DNA of 60,022 nt, from NCBI GenBank assembly GCA_002401765.2, contig NVTY02000038.1, positions 1 to 60,022 of the forward strand, written 5' to 3'. How positions within the stretch are numbered: the stretch's first letter is position 1; each line of letters begins with the position of its first letter. Below are positions 1 through 7,998 of the stretch, one piece after another. Below the pieces are notes generated by a model. It saw nothing but the letters and a program-made list of their open reading frames with translations. It was not told the DNA's origin and searched no databases. The position numbers and the translations under genes were made by a program. The stretch comes from Thiotrichaceae bacterium. GTDB lineage: Bacteria; Pseudomonadota; Gammaproteobacteria; SZUA-140.

Positions 1-103
1 CTTATTCAGCCATCACTTTTGTTTGGACTGACACTCAAATTTCTTGTTTTACCTTTCACACTAGTGCGAATTATTGCTTTTAATGTTGAGGCTCTAACAG
101 TTA

Positions 104-152
104 CTTAGACAGACGCCTGTCTTTTCCAACCTTAGACAGACGTCTGTCTAAG
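104..152. promoter_or_regulatory. Tandem operator-like palindromes
   Basis: Two copies of a palindrome built on AGACAGACGTCTGTCT lie 27 bp apart, centre to centre. The copy at 131-152 is a perfect 22-bp palindrome extended by CTTA/TAAG. The copy at 104-125 has one mismatch at its centre and a degraded right end. Paired 20-22-bp palindromes of this kind are typical operators for TetR-family repressors, probably for a gene to the left of the window. The regulator is not in the window and the family assignment is inference. Confidence 0.5.
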
Positions 153-229
153 TCAATTTGAAATTTCAATTATCTCGTTACATACTTGCGCTTAAGTAAC
201 ACCCTGTTCACTGCTATAACGATCTAGGG

Positions 230-586
230 ATGGAGCGTATACAAAACGATCAGATTGTCCGTTTCTGGGATAAATATATCATAAAATTAATGCATTACAA
301 TGTGCCAGAGCAATATCGGCGCTGGTATGTGAAGCATGTTGAGGATTACATTTTGGCTCACCCAAACCCGCCACTTAAGCAGCATACCGCGTAATACCCG
401 ACTAAATACCTCAACGACTTAGGCGGAAACGAGCAGCTTCAAACATGGTAATTTAAGCAGCCTATCGAGGCACTTCGAATACTCTTTAGATATGCTTCAT
501 ATGAGAAAAAAATGCTGGCAACGCAAAAAGCCTTGATGAAGGTGTCTATCGAAAGCTGGGTCCCGGCTAAAAGACTGCGGAGATGA
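230..586 (+). pseudogene. Integron-type tyrosine recombinase, N-terminal remnant
   Basis: Reading from the ATG at 230 gives a peptide beginning MERIQNDQIVRFWDKYI, followed by RRWYVKHVEDYI and FKQPIEALRILF. This resembles the extended N-terminal SAM-like (core-binding) region of integron-type and related tyrosine integrases. The frame is interrupted by TAA at 392-394 and TAA at 449-451 and ends at TGA 584-586. No catalytic domain (R..HxxR..Y) follows, so this is a dead fragment. It suggests an old integron or island boundary next to the window edge. The family call rests on remembered motif similarity and was not searched. Confidence 0.6.
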
Positions 587-685
587 CGGCTGGGGTTGCT
601 TGGGCGACGGTGTCAGGTTTGCTTGATGTGGCGGGGCGGGTACGGTTGTTGAATCCGGCAAAATGAAATAAGCCATTCTTTTGTT

Positions 686-704
686 GCAAATGAGAATCAT
701 TCGC
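686..704. promoter_or_regulatory. Putative Fur box
   Basis: GCAAATGAGAATCATTCGC matches the 19-bp Fur consensus at 14 positions, including the central AATGA.AATCATT core. It lies about 120 bp upstream of the two-gene hemP unit, which fits iron-repressed control of haem uptake genes. Confidence 0.6.
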
Positions 705-826
705 GTTATTGTCTTTTCATTGGAGATGGTAGCCAGGATGCACGGCAGCGCTAAAGTGATTATATCGCGTGCTCTGTGATGATAGCCAAGTCTCATCGGT
801 TTAAATTGATGATATGGAGGTGAGAT

Positions 827-1171
827 ATGAGTTACCGGATAGATGCATCTTTGCAACAGGGAATCCCCTCATTAAGGTTTTTTGATGCACGTAGTGGCAA
901 AGAGCGCCTGTTCTGGCAGCAGCCCGAGACGAGTAATAAAGAAGAATTACGAGATGCGTGGCGTGCGCTATTCCGGCATTTAGCGCTACTCTCGTGTATT
1001 GACCGCGCGGCTGCTGGTGGCAAATCACCGCATATAACCCGAATAAAGAGGCGTGATACAGGCGTGGAGCCGAATGTAATCGCGCTCGATTCTCCATATG
1101 AAAAAACAGCCCACACAAGGCAGAGTAATGTGGTTTTTTTGCCATTAAGACGAGCTGGAGCAGGGCGGTGA
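827..1171 (+). CDS. Hypothetical protein coupled to HemP
   Basis: This 114-residue product is not a family I can name. The start is supported by a strong GGAGGTGAG ribosome binding site 6 bp upstream of ATG 827. The N-terminal half is amphipathic (SYRIDASLQQGIPSLRFFDA, then a helix with RDAWRALFRHLALLSCIDRA). The C-terminal half is basic and poorly structured. Its TGA overlaps the GTG start of the HemP-like gene by 4 bases, so the two are translationally coupled and probably share the Fur-type operator upstream. A role in iron or haem metabolism is inferred from context only. Confidence 0.6.
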   Translation: MSYRIDASLQQGIPSLRFFDARSGKERLFWQQPETSNKEELRDAWRALFRHLALLSCIDRAAAGGKSPHITRIKRRDTGVEPNVIALDSPYEKTAHTRQSNVVFLPLRRAGAGR

Positions 1172-1383
1172 GCCTACTAAGCTATCGCGACAGCAAATCG
1201 CGAATGGAAAAACACGAGCAAGGCGCCGGCCGGAAGCCGCAGGGGCGTCCTGCGCGGTATCGGGTTAGTCCGATTAGTAGTGATGAGCTGTTAGGCGTAG
1301 CACGTGAACGCGAGATTGTGCATAACGGTGAGCGCTATCAAATCAAGATCACCCGCAAAGGGACGTTGATTTTGACTAAATAA
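1168..1383 (+). CDS. hemP: HemP-family haemin uptake protein
   Basis: This small basic protein (71 residues) ends with the HemP signature: a Leu-Leu-Gly segment, the REIVHNGERYQIKITRKG strand pair, and the terminal LILTK. HemP proteins are short cytoplasmic proteins encoded in Fur-regulated haem uptake operons, and some act as activators of haem receptor genes. The N-terminal 35 residues are a variable Arg/Gly-rich tail. The start is GTG, overlapping the stop of the preceding gene. No TonB receptor or ABC haem transporter lies next to it, so this is a detached hemP. Family assignment is good; function in this organism is inferred. Confidence 0.8.
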   Translation: MSLLSYRDSKSRMEKHEQGAGRKPQGRPARYRVSPISSDELLGVAREREIVHNGERYQIKITRKGTLILTK

Positions 1384-1490
1384 TAAACCTTACGATATTA
1401 AGGTATTTTAAGTTTCCCCGGCCCCCTATGTTGACGTGATTTCACCCTCCTCAAATTTATGAGATCACTGGAGTGTCTCCCCCCTCTCTC

Positions 1491-1521
1491 TCCCCCATAG
1501 AAAAGGGGGGCGATTATTTTT
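1491..1521 (+). terminator. Possible rho-independent terminator after hemP
   Basis: A CCCCC/GGGGG stem with loop ATAGAAAAG (1492-1510) is followed by the T-rich CGATTATTTTTAG. It lies about 110 bp after hemP, in a 420-bp stretch without genes. The hairpin is nested between CCCGGCCCC (1417-1425) and its exact complement GGGGCCGGG (1527-1535). The whole 120-bp block may therefore be a small inverted-repeat element. Confidence 0.4.
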
Positions 1522-1605
1522 AGTAAGGGGCCGGGTTTTAATATGTTGGTGGTTCAATTTCACTCGATCTAGTCTCTGTTTAGTGAGAATATAGTTAGTG
1601 AGGCC

Positions 1606-1756
1606 GTAACTATTCAGCTCACTCCTGAAATCTGCCATTTCTGCGTTGAAAAATGATCATTTACACCTGTAAACTCATATTTTTCGCCTTGACCTGGCAA
1701 ATTTCAGAATCAACCTGAACAGTTACTGCCTATTTTTCACTATGCTGAATAGTTAC
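1606..1756. mobile_element. 151-bp MITE with IS66-like ends (copy A)
   Basis: The element is bounded by perfect 13-bp terminal inverted repeats GTAACTATTCAGC / GCTGAATAGTTAC. It is flanked by an exact 8-bp direct repeat GTGAGGCC (1598-1605 and 1757-1764), a target-site duplication. It contains no ORF. Internally it folds as nested inverted repeats (CTGAAATCTGCCA / TGGCAAATTTCAG and a stem around TGATCATTTACA). Ends starting GTAA with 8-bp duplications are characteristic of IS66-family transposons, so it was probably mobilised in trans by such a transposase. It sits 39 bp upstream of the next gene's probable start codon and may carry or disrupt that gene's promoter. Confidence 0.88.
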
Positions 1757-1802
1757 GTGAGGCCTTTGCATGACACAGGCAAACCTAATGGGAGACGAGC
1801 GA

Positions 1803-2657
1803 ATGGTTGTAATCAACGGACAACTTTTAAGGTTGTTTGGGGCCGTGTTATTGCTGTTTAGTGTTGGTAGCGCTGTTGCAGCGCCCGATGCGACGGCAAT
1901 AATGGAAAAGATCTACCAGGCCGCTCGTGTTGAGGATCAGGTCTCTACTTTGAGTTTTAGCTTTCATAAACCAGAGACGCAGATACGCCGTGCTGGTTAC
2001 ACCATGGTGTGGAAGGATATGAAGGGAAAAGGGGAATACGATAATAAAGCGATTTTTTTTACTGAGTTCCCAATCGCAAGAAAAGGGATCGCTTATCTTG
2101 GTTGGTTGCATCCGATGGGTAGTGACAAAAAAAATGAAGAGTGGATTTATCTACCAGAGCTAGGGATGACACGGCGCATTGTGCCGCGTGATCACGCCCA
2201 TTCCAATGAAGATGATGAATTTGCTGGTTCGTTGCTGACACACGGGCATCTTGAGCCGCGCCCACCCCGCTTGGATGATCATCGGCTACTCGAAGAAAAA
2301 ATATTGAATGAGCAAGCGCATTATTTAATTGAAAGTAAGCCGGCTCATCTCGGGCATGGCGGCCATCATAATCATGGTGGTGATTCTCCTGCAAAAAGAG
2401 TTAGCTGGATAGGCAAGGCAGGCCTGCGTATTAACCGTATTCAATTTTTTGATGGGCATGATGATATTCAACTGGATATGAAAATTGAATGGCGCAAGCA
2501 AGGTGATTACTGGTTATGGTCGCGGATTGAAGCCACTCATCCTGAGACGCAGGCGTTGACGGTACTGGAGATTACCGATGTTAGGATTAACGCGGGAATA
2601 AGTGAGCGCATGTTTCATAAGCGAAACCTCGATAAAGGCTCGGCGCGTTTTAGGTAG
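1803..2657 (+). CDS. Exported LolA-like outer-membrane lipoprotein-sorting protein
   Basis: The protein has about 284 residues with an N-terminal signal peptide ending AVAAPD. The body has features of the LolA-like beta-barrel family (PF17131/DUF1329-related): YTMVWKDMKGKG early, then EEWIYLPELGMTRRIVPRDH, and TVLEITDVRINAGISERMF near the end. Such proteins bind hydrophobic ligands or lipids in the periplasm and often accompany RND transporters, none of which is present here. ATG 1803 is chosen because GGAG lies 8 bp upstream. Upstream in-frame ATGs at 1770 and 1788 lack a site. A His-rich insert (HLGHGGHHNHGG, about residues 182-193) could bind metal. The MITE just upstream separates the gene from any older promoter. 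Confidence 0.72.
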   Translation: MVVINGQLLRLFGAVLLLFSVGSAVAAPDATAIMEKIYQAARVEDQVSTLSFSFHKPETQIRRAGYTMVWKDMKGKGEYDNKAIFFTEFPIARKGIAYLGWLHPMGSDKKNEEWIYLPELGMTRRIVPRDHAHSNEDDEFAGSLLTHGHLEPRPPRLDDHRLLEEKILNEQAHYLIESKPAHLGHGGHHNHGGDSPAKRVSWIGKAGLRINRIQFFDGHDDIQLDMKIEWRKQGDYWLWSRIEATHPETQALTVLEITDVRINAGISERMFHKRNLDKGSARFR

Positions 2658-2744
2658 CAGAGAGATGATGGGTAATACCCATGAGCATAGACACTACTGG
2701 CCTCTTTAAGGCAACAAGGGGCTGCGAACGACGGTTCAGGTGAT

Positions 2745-2978
2745 ATGTTGCTATTACCGGGTGATCGTGATGGAAGCGAATCGGCTAATCTTAAGCGTCA
2801 GGTTATTTCGCTGGGAAAAAATGTGCTGCGGATTATTGATAGCGGTAATGAAATAAATAAGAGTGGTATCTTAAAAAAGATTGATCGATATGTTGCGCAG
2901 GTCGAGTCTGATTTGGCGGAAGACCCTGCGCAAGCCGGTTACCTTGGTTTGCTGCGTGAAATTAAAAATACACTTTGA
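2745..2978 (+). CDS. Small hypothetical protein, 5' end possibly frameshifted
   Basis: This 77-residue hydrophilic protein of predicted helical character (NLKRQVISLGKNVLRIIDSG; ILKKIDRYVAQVESDLAEDP) belongs to no family I recognise. The ATG at 2745 has only a weak ribosome site. In another frame, ATG 2681 begins MSIDTTGLF and runs to a stop at 2741-2743. The frame of this gene is open back to 2691 and would read LASLRQQGAANDGSGD there. A one-base change near 2700 would join the two into a protein of about 98 residues. It ends in front of a strong bidirectional hairpin. Confidence 0.5.
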   Translation: MLLLPGDRDGSESANLKRQVISLGKNVLRIIDSGNEINKSGILKKIDRYVAQVESDLAEDPAQAGYLGLLREIKNTL

Positions 2979-2981
2979 TCA

Positions 2982-3017
2982 AGCGTGTTAAAAACCATTA
3001 ACTGTTTTTAACACGCT
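2982..3017. terminator. Bidirectional terminator-like hairpin
   Basis: A perfect 13-bp stem AGCGTGTTAAAAA / TTTTTAACACGCT with a 10-nt loop lies between two convergent genes. The A/T-rich inner stem supplies U-runs for either strand, so it can serve both transcripts. Confidence 0.7.
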
Positions 3018-3035
3018 CTGCATTAGCGTCTCTTG

Positions 3036-3632
3036 CTACGCTGCGGACATAAGCGCAGATTCAAGCTCCTGGAAAGTACGGGCGCGGTTGGATGGCTCAA
3101 TGTTAATCCCGAGCTGTTGGCTGATGCGAGTGGTTGAAAGCAGGCCTCTGACAAAGGCGTTGTCATCAATTTCCTCAATGACAAGTGCATGTTGGCGATT
3201 AAACATTTTCATTGTCTCAATGATCTGGCCGACAGAGGCATTGCAAAGGTCGTTGAATGAAATGGCCTCAATTTCAGATCGTTTGGTCATGACATCATTA
3301 ACCGTAATCTCATTAAAGCTACCACCAAACTTTTGAATGTACTGAATGGGTCGCTCACCCAGGATATCGTTAGCGGTGACCAGCCCAAGGATAGTGTCAT
3401 CATTTTTGGTTACAAATAGCAGGCGTACGCCGTAGGCGATCATCCTGTCGTTGGCTTCCGGCAATGGCAGCGTGGGAAGCTCGGTGATAGGCACCGTTTG
3501 TTCGAAGTCAGTCATCACCAGTCTAGCGGGGTCATTGGGTGTAACGAGGATTTCCTTCTGCTGAGTCGGGCGTCGTAGTGTGGTGCCAGGGGCAAAACTT
3601 TTATAGGGAAGTGCGGAATAATTGTTATGCAT
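3036..3632 (-). CDS. CBS-domain protein
   Basis: The product has 198 residues. Two CBS-type units are visible: the first around VRLLFVTKNDDTILGLVTANDILGE and the second around HALVIEEIDDNAFVRGLLSTTRI, separated by NDVMTKRSEIEAI. CBS pairs bind adenosyl nucleotides and sense energy or redox status. No catalytic domain is attached, so it is a stand-alone regulator. The start is placed at the inner ATG (MHNNYS) because GGAGGA precedes it by 7 bp. The outer ATG at 3647 overlaps that ribosome site. It is monocistronic, with a spacer before lipA. Confidence 0.75.
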   Translation of the reverse strand: MHNNYSALPYKSFAPGTTLRRPTQQKEILVTPNDPARLVMTDFEQTVPITELPTLPLPEANDRMIAYGVRLLFVTKNDDTILGLVTANDILGERPIQYIQKFGGSFNEITVNDVMTKRSEIEAISFNDLCNASVGQIIETMKMFNRQHALVIEEIDDNAFVRGLLSTTRISQQLGINIEPSNRARTFQELESALMSAA

Positions 3633-3791
3633 GGTTTGATCCTCCATGGAAAACCCGGGTTATGTCAAAACGACATATTCCGCATTATGAATGACTTTGG
3701 CAGTATAAAAAACCACTTTATTTACATGGCATTTACTGGTGGCCAATCTTTAAATTAGCTTGTTTACCGAGTAACCGCGGGGATTGAATGG

Positions 3792-4751
3792 CTAGCTAAC
3801 GCTCTTTCCTGCTGCTTGTAGGTCGGCGTGATAAGAGGAGCGAACCATTGGCCCGCTGGCTACGTTGTTAAACTGAAGCTCTTTGGCCTCTAGTGCCAGT
3901 TCCTCAAATTCCTCGGGGGTGACATAGCGTATTACTGGCAGGTGGAATTTGCTGGGCTGCAGGTATTGGCCGAGGGTAAGCATGTCGCAGTCATGGGCGC
4001 GTAGGTCGTACATCACCTGGTGAATCTCTTCGATGGTCTCGCCCAGGCCGAGCATCAGCCCTGACTTTGTTAAAACATTGGGGTGTTGTTCTTTAAATTT
4101 CTGCAGCAGGTCTAGTGACCAGATGTAATCGGCACCCGGGCGGGCCTGTTTGTAGAGACGCGGCACGGTCTCTAAGTTGTGATTAAAGACATCGGGTGGT
4201 GCTTGTGCCATGATTTCTAATGCGCGCTCCATACGGCCGCGGAAATCGGGCACCAGTATCTCAATGCGGGTCTTGGGCGAATGGTCACGCACGGCTTTAA
4301 TGCAGGCGACAAAGTGTGCCGCACCGCCATCACGTAGGTCATCACGATCAACTGAGGTGATGACGACGTACGCAAGACCCATCGCCTTGATGGTTTTAGC
4401 CAGATTGAGTGGTTCATCTCCATCAAGCGGTTTTGGTTTGCCGTGGGCAACATCGCAAAAGGGGCAGCGACGGGTGCAGATGTCACCCATGATCATAAAG
4501 GTGGCAGTACCGTGGCTAAAACATTCACCAAGATTAGGGCAGGCGGCTTCTTCGCAAACCGTGTGCAGCTTATTCGCCTTGAGGATAGCCTTTAGCTCGC
4601 TGACGCGTGCTGTGCTGCCAGCGGTGGCACGAATCCATTTGGGTTTACGCAACGGATTGATGGTCGGTTCGATTTTGATCGGAATGCGTGAAACTTTAGA
4701 CTCACCCTTGAGTGGGTTGCGTTTCGAGGGGGCATTTTTTGGATCGCTCAT
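3792..4751 (-). CDS. lipA: Lipoyl synthase (radical SAM)
   Basis: LipA inserts two sulfur atoms into octanoyl chains on lipoyl domains, giving the lipoate of pyruvate and 2-oxoglutarate dehydrogenases and glycine cleavage. All six cluster cysteines are visible: the auxiliary cluster motif C66-x4-C71-x5-C77 and the radical SAM motif C92-x3-C96-x2-C99 (CTRRCPFC). The conserved C-terminal VRSSYHA serine motif is present. At 319 residues it is full length. It follows lipB on the same strand, so octanoyl transfer and sulfur insertion are encoded together. Confidence 0.97.
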   Translation of the reverse strand: MSDPKNAPSKRNPLKGESKVSRIPIKIEPTINPLRKPKWIRATAGSTARVSELKAILKANKLHTVCEEAACPNLGECFSHGTATFMIMGDICTRRCPFCDVAHGKPKPLDGDEPLNLAKTIKAMGLAYVVITSVDRDDLRDGGAAHFVACIKAVRDHSPKTRIEILVPDFRGRMERALEIMAQAPPDVFNHNLETVPRLYKQARPGADYIWSLDLLQKFKEQHPNVLTKSGLMLGLGETIEEIHQVMYDLRAHDCDMLTLGQYLQPSKFHLPVIRYVTPEEFEELALEAKELQFNNVASGPMVRSSYHADLQAAGKSVS

Positions 4752-4821
4752 AATAACGGCTATGTCTCTGTCGTACGGCGTGGCATTTGTGGCGCTGAAT
4801 TAAATCGGGTAGTAATCTGAA

Positions 4822-5481
4822 TTATTCAGGCGACGCTAAATTGGGCAATGTTTGAAAGGTCTCGATTGTATCGCATTCAAGTAGATGTGTCAGATGGGCG
4901 AGTAGATCCCGCTCTGCTTGTGCGGGATCCGTTAGGTTTGATAGCGTGCTTGTTTGTGTAACGGCTAATCCGGGATAACCACAGGGGTCAATTTGTGAGA
5001 ATGGAGTGAGTTCCATTGCAACATTTAGGCTAAGACCGTGGAAGGTGCAGCCTTTACGGACTCTCATTCCAAGCGCGGCAATTTTACTGCCATTCACATA
5101 GACACCCGGAGCGCCCTCTTTAGTGGTGGCGGTGATTTGATAGGCGGCGAGCATCTCGATGATGGCGGTTTCGATCAGTGAGACAAGGTGGCGAATGCCC
5201 CAGCTGCGACGTTTTAGATCGATGAGCAGATAGAGCACTAATTGCCCGGGGCCGTGATAAGTGACCTGGCCGCCGCGATCGACATGCACCAGCGGTATAT
5301 TGCCTATGTTGTGGATATGCTCGCGTCGGCCTGCGCGTCCGAGGGTAAAAACGGGCGAGTGCTCGAGACACCAAATTTCATCGTGGGTTGCTTCAGTGCG
5401 CTGTTCGGTAAAGGCCTGCATCGCATGCCAGCAGGGTTCATACTCCTGGCGGCCGAGCTGGCGTATGGTAAGGGTGGGCAT
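4822..5481 (-). CDS. lipB: Octanoyltransferase
   Basis: LipB moves octanoate from acyl carrier protein to lipoyl domains, the step before LipA. The 219-residue sequence has the substrate loop HVDRGGQVTYHGPGQ, the catalytic lysine in GSKIAALG (K133) and the catalytic cysteine in DPCGYPG (C167). It is followed by lipA and preceded by ybeD with 13 bp between them, the usual gammaproteobacterial order. Confidence 0.96.
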   Translation of the reverse strand: MPTLTIRQLGRQEYEPCWHAMQAFTEQRTEATHDEIWCLEHSPVFTLGRAGRREHIHNIGNIPLVHVDRGGQVTYHGPGQLVLYLLIDLKRRSWGIRHLVSLIETAIIEMLAAYQITATTKEGAPGVYVNGSKIAALGMRVRKGCTFHGLSLNVAMELTPFSQIDPCGYPGLAVTQTSTLSNLTDPAQAERDLLAHLTHLLECDTIETFQTLPNLASPE

Positions 5482-5494
5482 GGCTCGCCTTGTT

Positions 5495-5767
5495 TTACAG
5501 TGTCATGGTGATGTGTTCGCAGTCTTTGAAGTCATGGTAGATCGCTTCAATCTGCGCCTGGCTGATGGCGGTAAAGGTGACGGTGATTGAGCAGTAGTTA
5601 CCCTTGCTGCTGGGACGAGAACGCACGGCACCTTCGCTCAGCCCCGGCACATGTTTGAGGACGATGCTAAAGACAATCGCATCCAGGTCATCGCGCTGTT
5701 TACCGATCGCCTTGATTGGGAATTCACATGGGAACGCTAATAAGGTCTCTGTTTTATCGCCACTCAT
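5495..5767 (-). CDS. ybeD: YbeD/DUF493 family protein
   Basis: This 90-residue ACT-like ferredoxin-fold protein has the family pattern FPCEFPIKAIG near the start and SRPSSKGNYCSITVTFTA in the middle. DUF493 proteins are conserved between dacA and lipB in gammaproteobacteria, and their biochemical role is not firmly established. The ATG overlaps the stop of dat by 4 bases (ATGA), so translation is coupled. Confidence 0.93.
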   Translation of the reverse strand: MSGDKTETLLAFPCEFPIKAIGKQRDDLDAIVFSIVLKHVPGLSEGAVRSRPSSKGNYCSITVTFTAISQAQIEAIYHDFKDCEHITMTL

Positions 5768-6633
5768 GATTGACCCCGTAATTGCTTTTTATAGGCTTGA
5801 TAGTGTTGGCGCATCTGCTGCCAGACGTCGCCTGGCTTGCCATTACCCACGGCGGCACCATCGAGCATGGTGACCGGCAGGATCTCTTTGGTTGAGCTGG
5901 TGAGCCATATTTCTTTTGCATTGATCAACTGTTGTGGTGTGATAAAGGCTTCGCATGACGGGATTTTATGTTGCTGGGCCAGCTCTAGTACCAAGTCGCG
6001 CGTGATGCCGGGCAGTAACAGTGGCCCCTTGGGGGGGGTGATTAAGACATCATCAATGAGCGCAAACAGATTGCTAGCGGCCCCTTCGGTCACTTCGCCA
6101 TCGCGAATCAGGATCGCCTCGACGGCATCTTCATCGTAGGCCTGCTGGCGTAATAAAACATTACCGAGTAGTGAGGTACTTTTAATATGGCAATTGCGCC
6201 AGCGAATATCGTCATGGGTGATGGCCGCAACGCCCTGTTCTGCAATCGATGCCGCTAGTGGTTTTAACGCGCTGCTCATGATGAAGAGTGTGGGTTCAAT
6301 ATGGCTATCGGGGAAACCGTGGCCACGTTCGGCAACACCGCGTGTGACCTGTAGGTAGATCGATTGCTCATCGCCATGAGCGGGTTGGTTACGCAGCACT
6401 ATCTCATTTAATACCGCTTTCCACTCTTTGTGCGTCAGCGGCTGCTTGATTTTAACGGCGACAAGATTATCGTCGAGGCGCTTTAGGTGTTCGTCAAGAC
6501 GAAAGAGCTTGCCTCCATAGACAGGAATCACTTCATAGATGCCATCGCCAAAGATGAAACCGCGATCAAGCGGTGAGACGCGTGCTTCATGCGTTGGCAG
6601 GAAGGTGCCGTTTAGGTAACTGATGGATGACAT
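5764..6633 (-). CDS. dat: D-amino-acid aminotransferase (class IV PLP enzyme)
   Basis: This 289-residue fold-type IV aminotransferase interconverts D-alanine and D-glutamate, or related D-amino acids, for peptidoglycan. Visible features are LDRGFIFGDGIYEVIPVYGG near the N-terminus, the PLP lysine K151 in CHIKSTSLLGN, and the EGAASNLFAL glycine/Asn phosphate-binding segment. It lies between dacA and ybeD in an otherwise cell-wall and lipoate operon, which supports the D-amino-acid role over a branched-chain one. Confidence 0.9.
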   Translation of the reverse strand: MSSISYLNGTFLPTHEARVSPLDRGFIFGDGIYEVIPVYGGKLFRLDEHLKRLDDNLVAVKIKQPLTHKEWKAVLNEIVLRNQPAHGDEQSIYLQVTRGVAERGHGFPDSHIEPTLFIMSSALKPLAASIAEQGVAAITHDDIRWRNCHIKSTSLLGNVLLRQQAYDEDAVEAILIRDGEVTEGAASNLFALIDDVLITPPKGPLLLPGITRDLVLELAQQHKIPSCEAFITPQQLINAKEIWLTSSTKEILPVTMLDGAAVGNGKPGDVWQQMRQHYQAYKKQLRGQS

Positions 6634-6639
6634 ATGCGG

Positions 6640-7869
6640 TTATTCAAAAAGCAGCGAAATTTCATCGGCGAGGCGCTGGAACATACTGCCTTCTTTGATC
6701 GACTGCAATGCGACCAAGGGGCGCTCAACAACGCCACTGCCTGCGAGAGAGATATCAACAAAACCATGTGAACTGCCTTTTACAACGGGTGCAATGATCT
6801 GAACATCGATCTTCATCGACGCATCAAGCTTGTCATAACGGCCGCGTGGAATGGTGATGTAGAGGTCTTCAGCCAGCCCTAGTGACAGTTGCTCACTGGC
6901 CCCTTTCCAGATGCGTGAGGTGGTGAGCTGGCTGTTGGCACTATAGAGCATGCGTGTTTCAAAGAAGCGGAAGCCATAGTTGAGTAGTTTTTGGCTCTCT
7001 TTGCTGCGCGCTTCTTTACTTCGGGTACCGAGCACAATTGAAATGAGGCGCATATCATCACGTAGTGCGGATGAGATTAGGCAATAACCGGCTGAGTCGG
7101 TGTGACCGGTTTTAACGCCGTCGACATATTTGTCACGCCATAGCAGTGCATTACGATTGTGTTGGCGAATGTCGTTATAGGTAAACTCCTTGATTGAGTA
7201 CCATTTGTAATAATCAGGAAATTCAGAGATCAATGCCTTGGTTAGTAGTGCCAGATCGTGCACGGTGGTGTAGTGGTCGGCCGCAGGCATGCCGGTGCTG
7301 TTAACGAAGTGAGTGCCGTGCATGCCGAGTCTGTCAGCGTGGTGATTCATCAGTGATGCAAAGGCCTCTTCGCTACCCGCGACATGTTCTGCGAGTGCGA
7401 CGCTGGCATCGTTGCCCGACTGGATGATCATCCCTTTTAGCAGGTCTTCCACTAGCACTCTTTTATTCACCTCAATAAACATGCGCGAGCCGCCCATGCG
7501 CCACGCTTTTTCGCTGACCAATACTTCAGTCGAGAGTTTCAGGTTACCCGCGCGCAGTTCGCTGAAGATGATATGGGCGGTCATCAGTTTGGTGAGACTG
7601 GCGGGCTCCATCTGTTCGTGGCTATTTTTTTCAGCGATGATCTGGCCGCTGTTAAAATCTTGCAGCAGATAGCCGCGAGCTGCGATTTCGGGCACGTTGG
7701 GGGTCGGCATGGCGGCAGTCGCGATGCTGAGTGGCATTAGCGCTGCCAATAACCCCACAACGATACCCAGACTGCGCGGGATCGAAAACAAGGCGCGCTG
7801 ACAGTGGGTCAGTAGCATGGCAGTGAATGTCATCGCGCTTTTGAGGGGGGGATTGTTAGTGTGGCTCAC
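6640..7869 (-). CDS. dacA: D-alanyl-D-alanine carboxypeptidase (PBP5/6 type)
   Basis: This is a periplasmic low-molecular-mass penicillin-binding protein that trims the terminal D-Ala of stem peptides. The catalytic motifs are SLTK (nucleophile Ser about residue 91), SGN (QSGNDASVAL) and KTG (GVKTGHTD). A C-terminal beta domain and an amphipathic tail (QRLADEISLLFE) anchor it to the inner membrane, as in PBP5. The start is uncertain: GTG 7869 has GGAGAG 8 bp upstream. ATG 7911 and ATG 7833 are alternatives, the last giving the most compact signal peptide (about 40 residues to TAAMP). Confidence 0.93.
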   Translation of the reverse strand: MSHTNNPPLKSAMTFTAMLLTHCQRALFSIPRSLGIVVGLLAALMPLSIATAAMPTPNVPEIAARGYLLQDFNSGQIIAEKNSHEQMEPASLTKLMTAHIIFSELRAGNLKLSTEVLVSEKAWRMGGSRMFIEVNKRVLVEDLLKGMIIQSGNDASVALAEHVAGSEEAFASLMNHHADRLGMHGTHFVNSTGMPAADHYTTVHDLALLTKALISEFPDYYKWYSIKEFTYNDIRQHNRNALLWRDKYVDGVKTGHTDSAGYCLISSALRDDMRLISIVLGTRSKEARSKESQKLLNYGFRFFETRMLYSANSQLTTSRIWKGASEQLSLGLAEDLYITIPRGRYDKLDASMKIDVQIIAPVVKGSSHGFVDISLAGSGVVERPLVALQSIKEGSMFQRLADEISLLFE

Positions 7870-7998
7870 GAAGTAGGCTCTCCAAAGTCTGGCTTTAAAA
7901 TGGCAGCCCATAGTCTAACAAATTCTGGCCGTGCTGCGCTTGTTCGTGTCTTGCGTAAAAACACATTTTTGTACGGGTGCTGTTGGTTGTTGCTCGGT

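Noticed and set aside
497-856. Minus-strand frame of 119 codons near the left edge
   Set aside because: Overlaps the integrase remnant, the Fur box and the start of a coupled plus-strand gene; low-complexity Pro/Gln residues.
1758-1773. TGAGGCCTTTGCATGA resembling the end of the rlpA MITE (14 of 16)
   Set aside because: No partner inverted end found nearby; half of the match is the target duplication of the other MITE, so it may be chance.
4210-4803. Plus-strand open frame of 197 codons opposite lipA
   Set aside because: Antisense shadow of a highly conserved gene; no recognisable motif.
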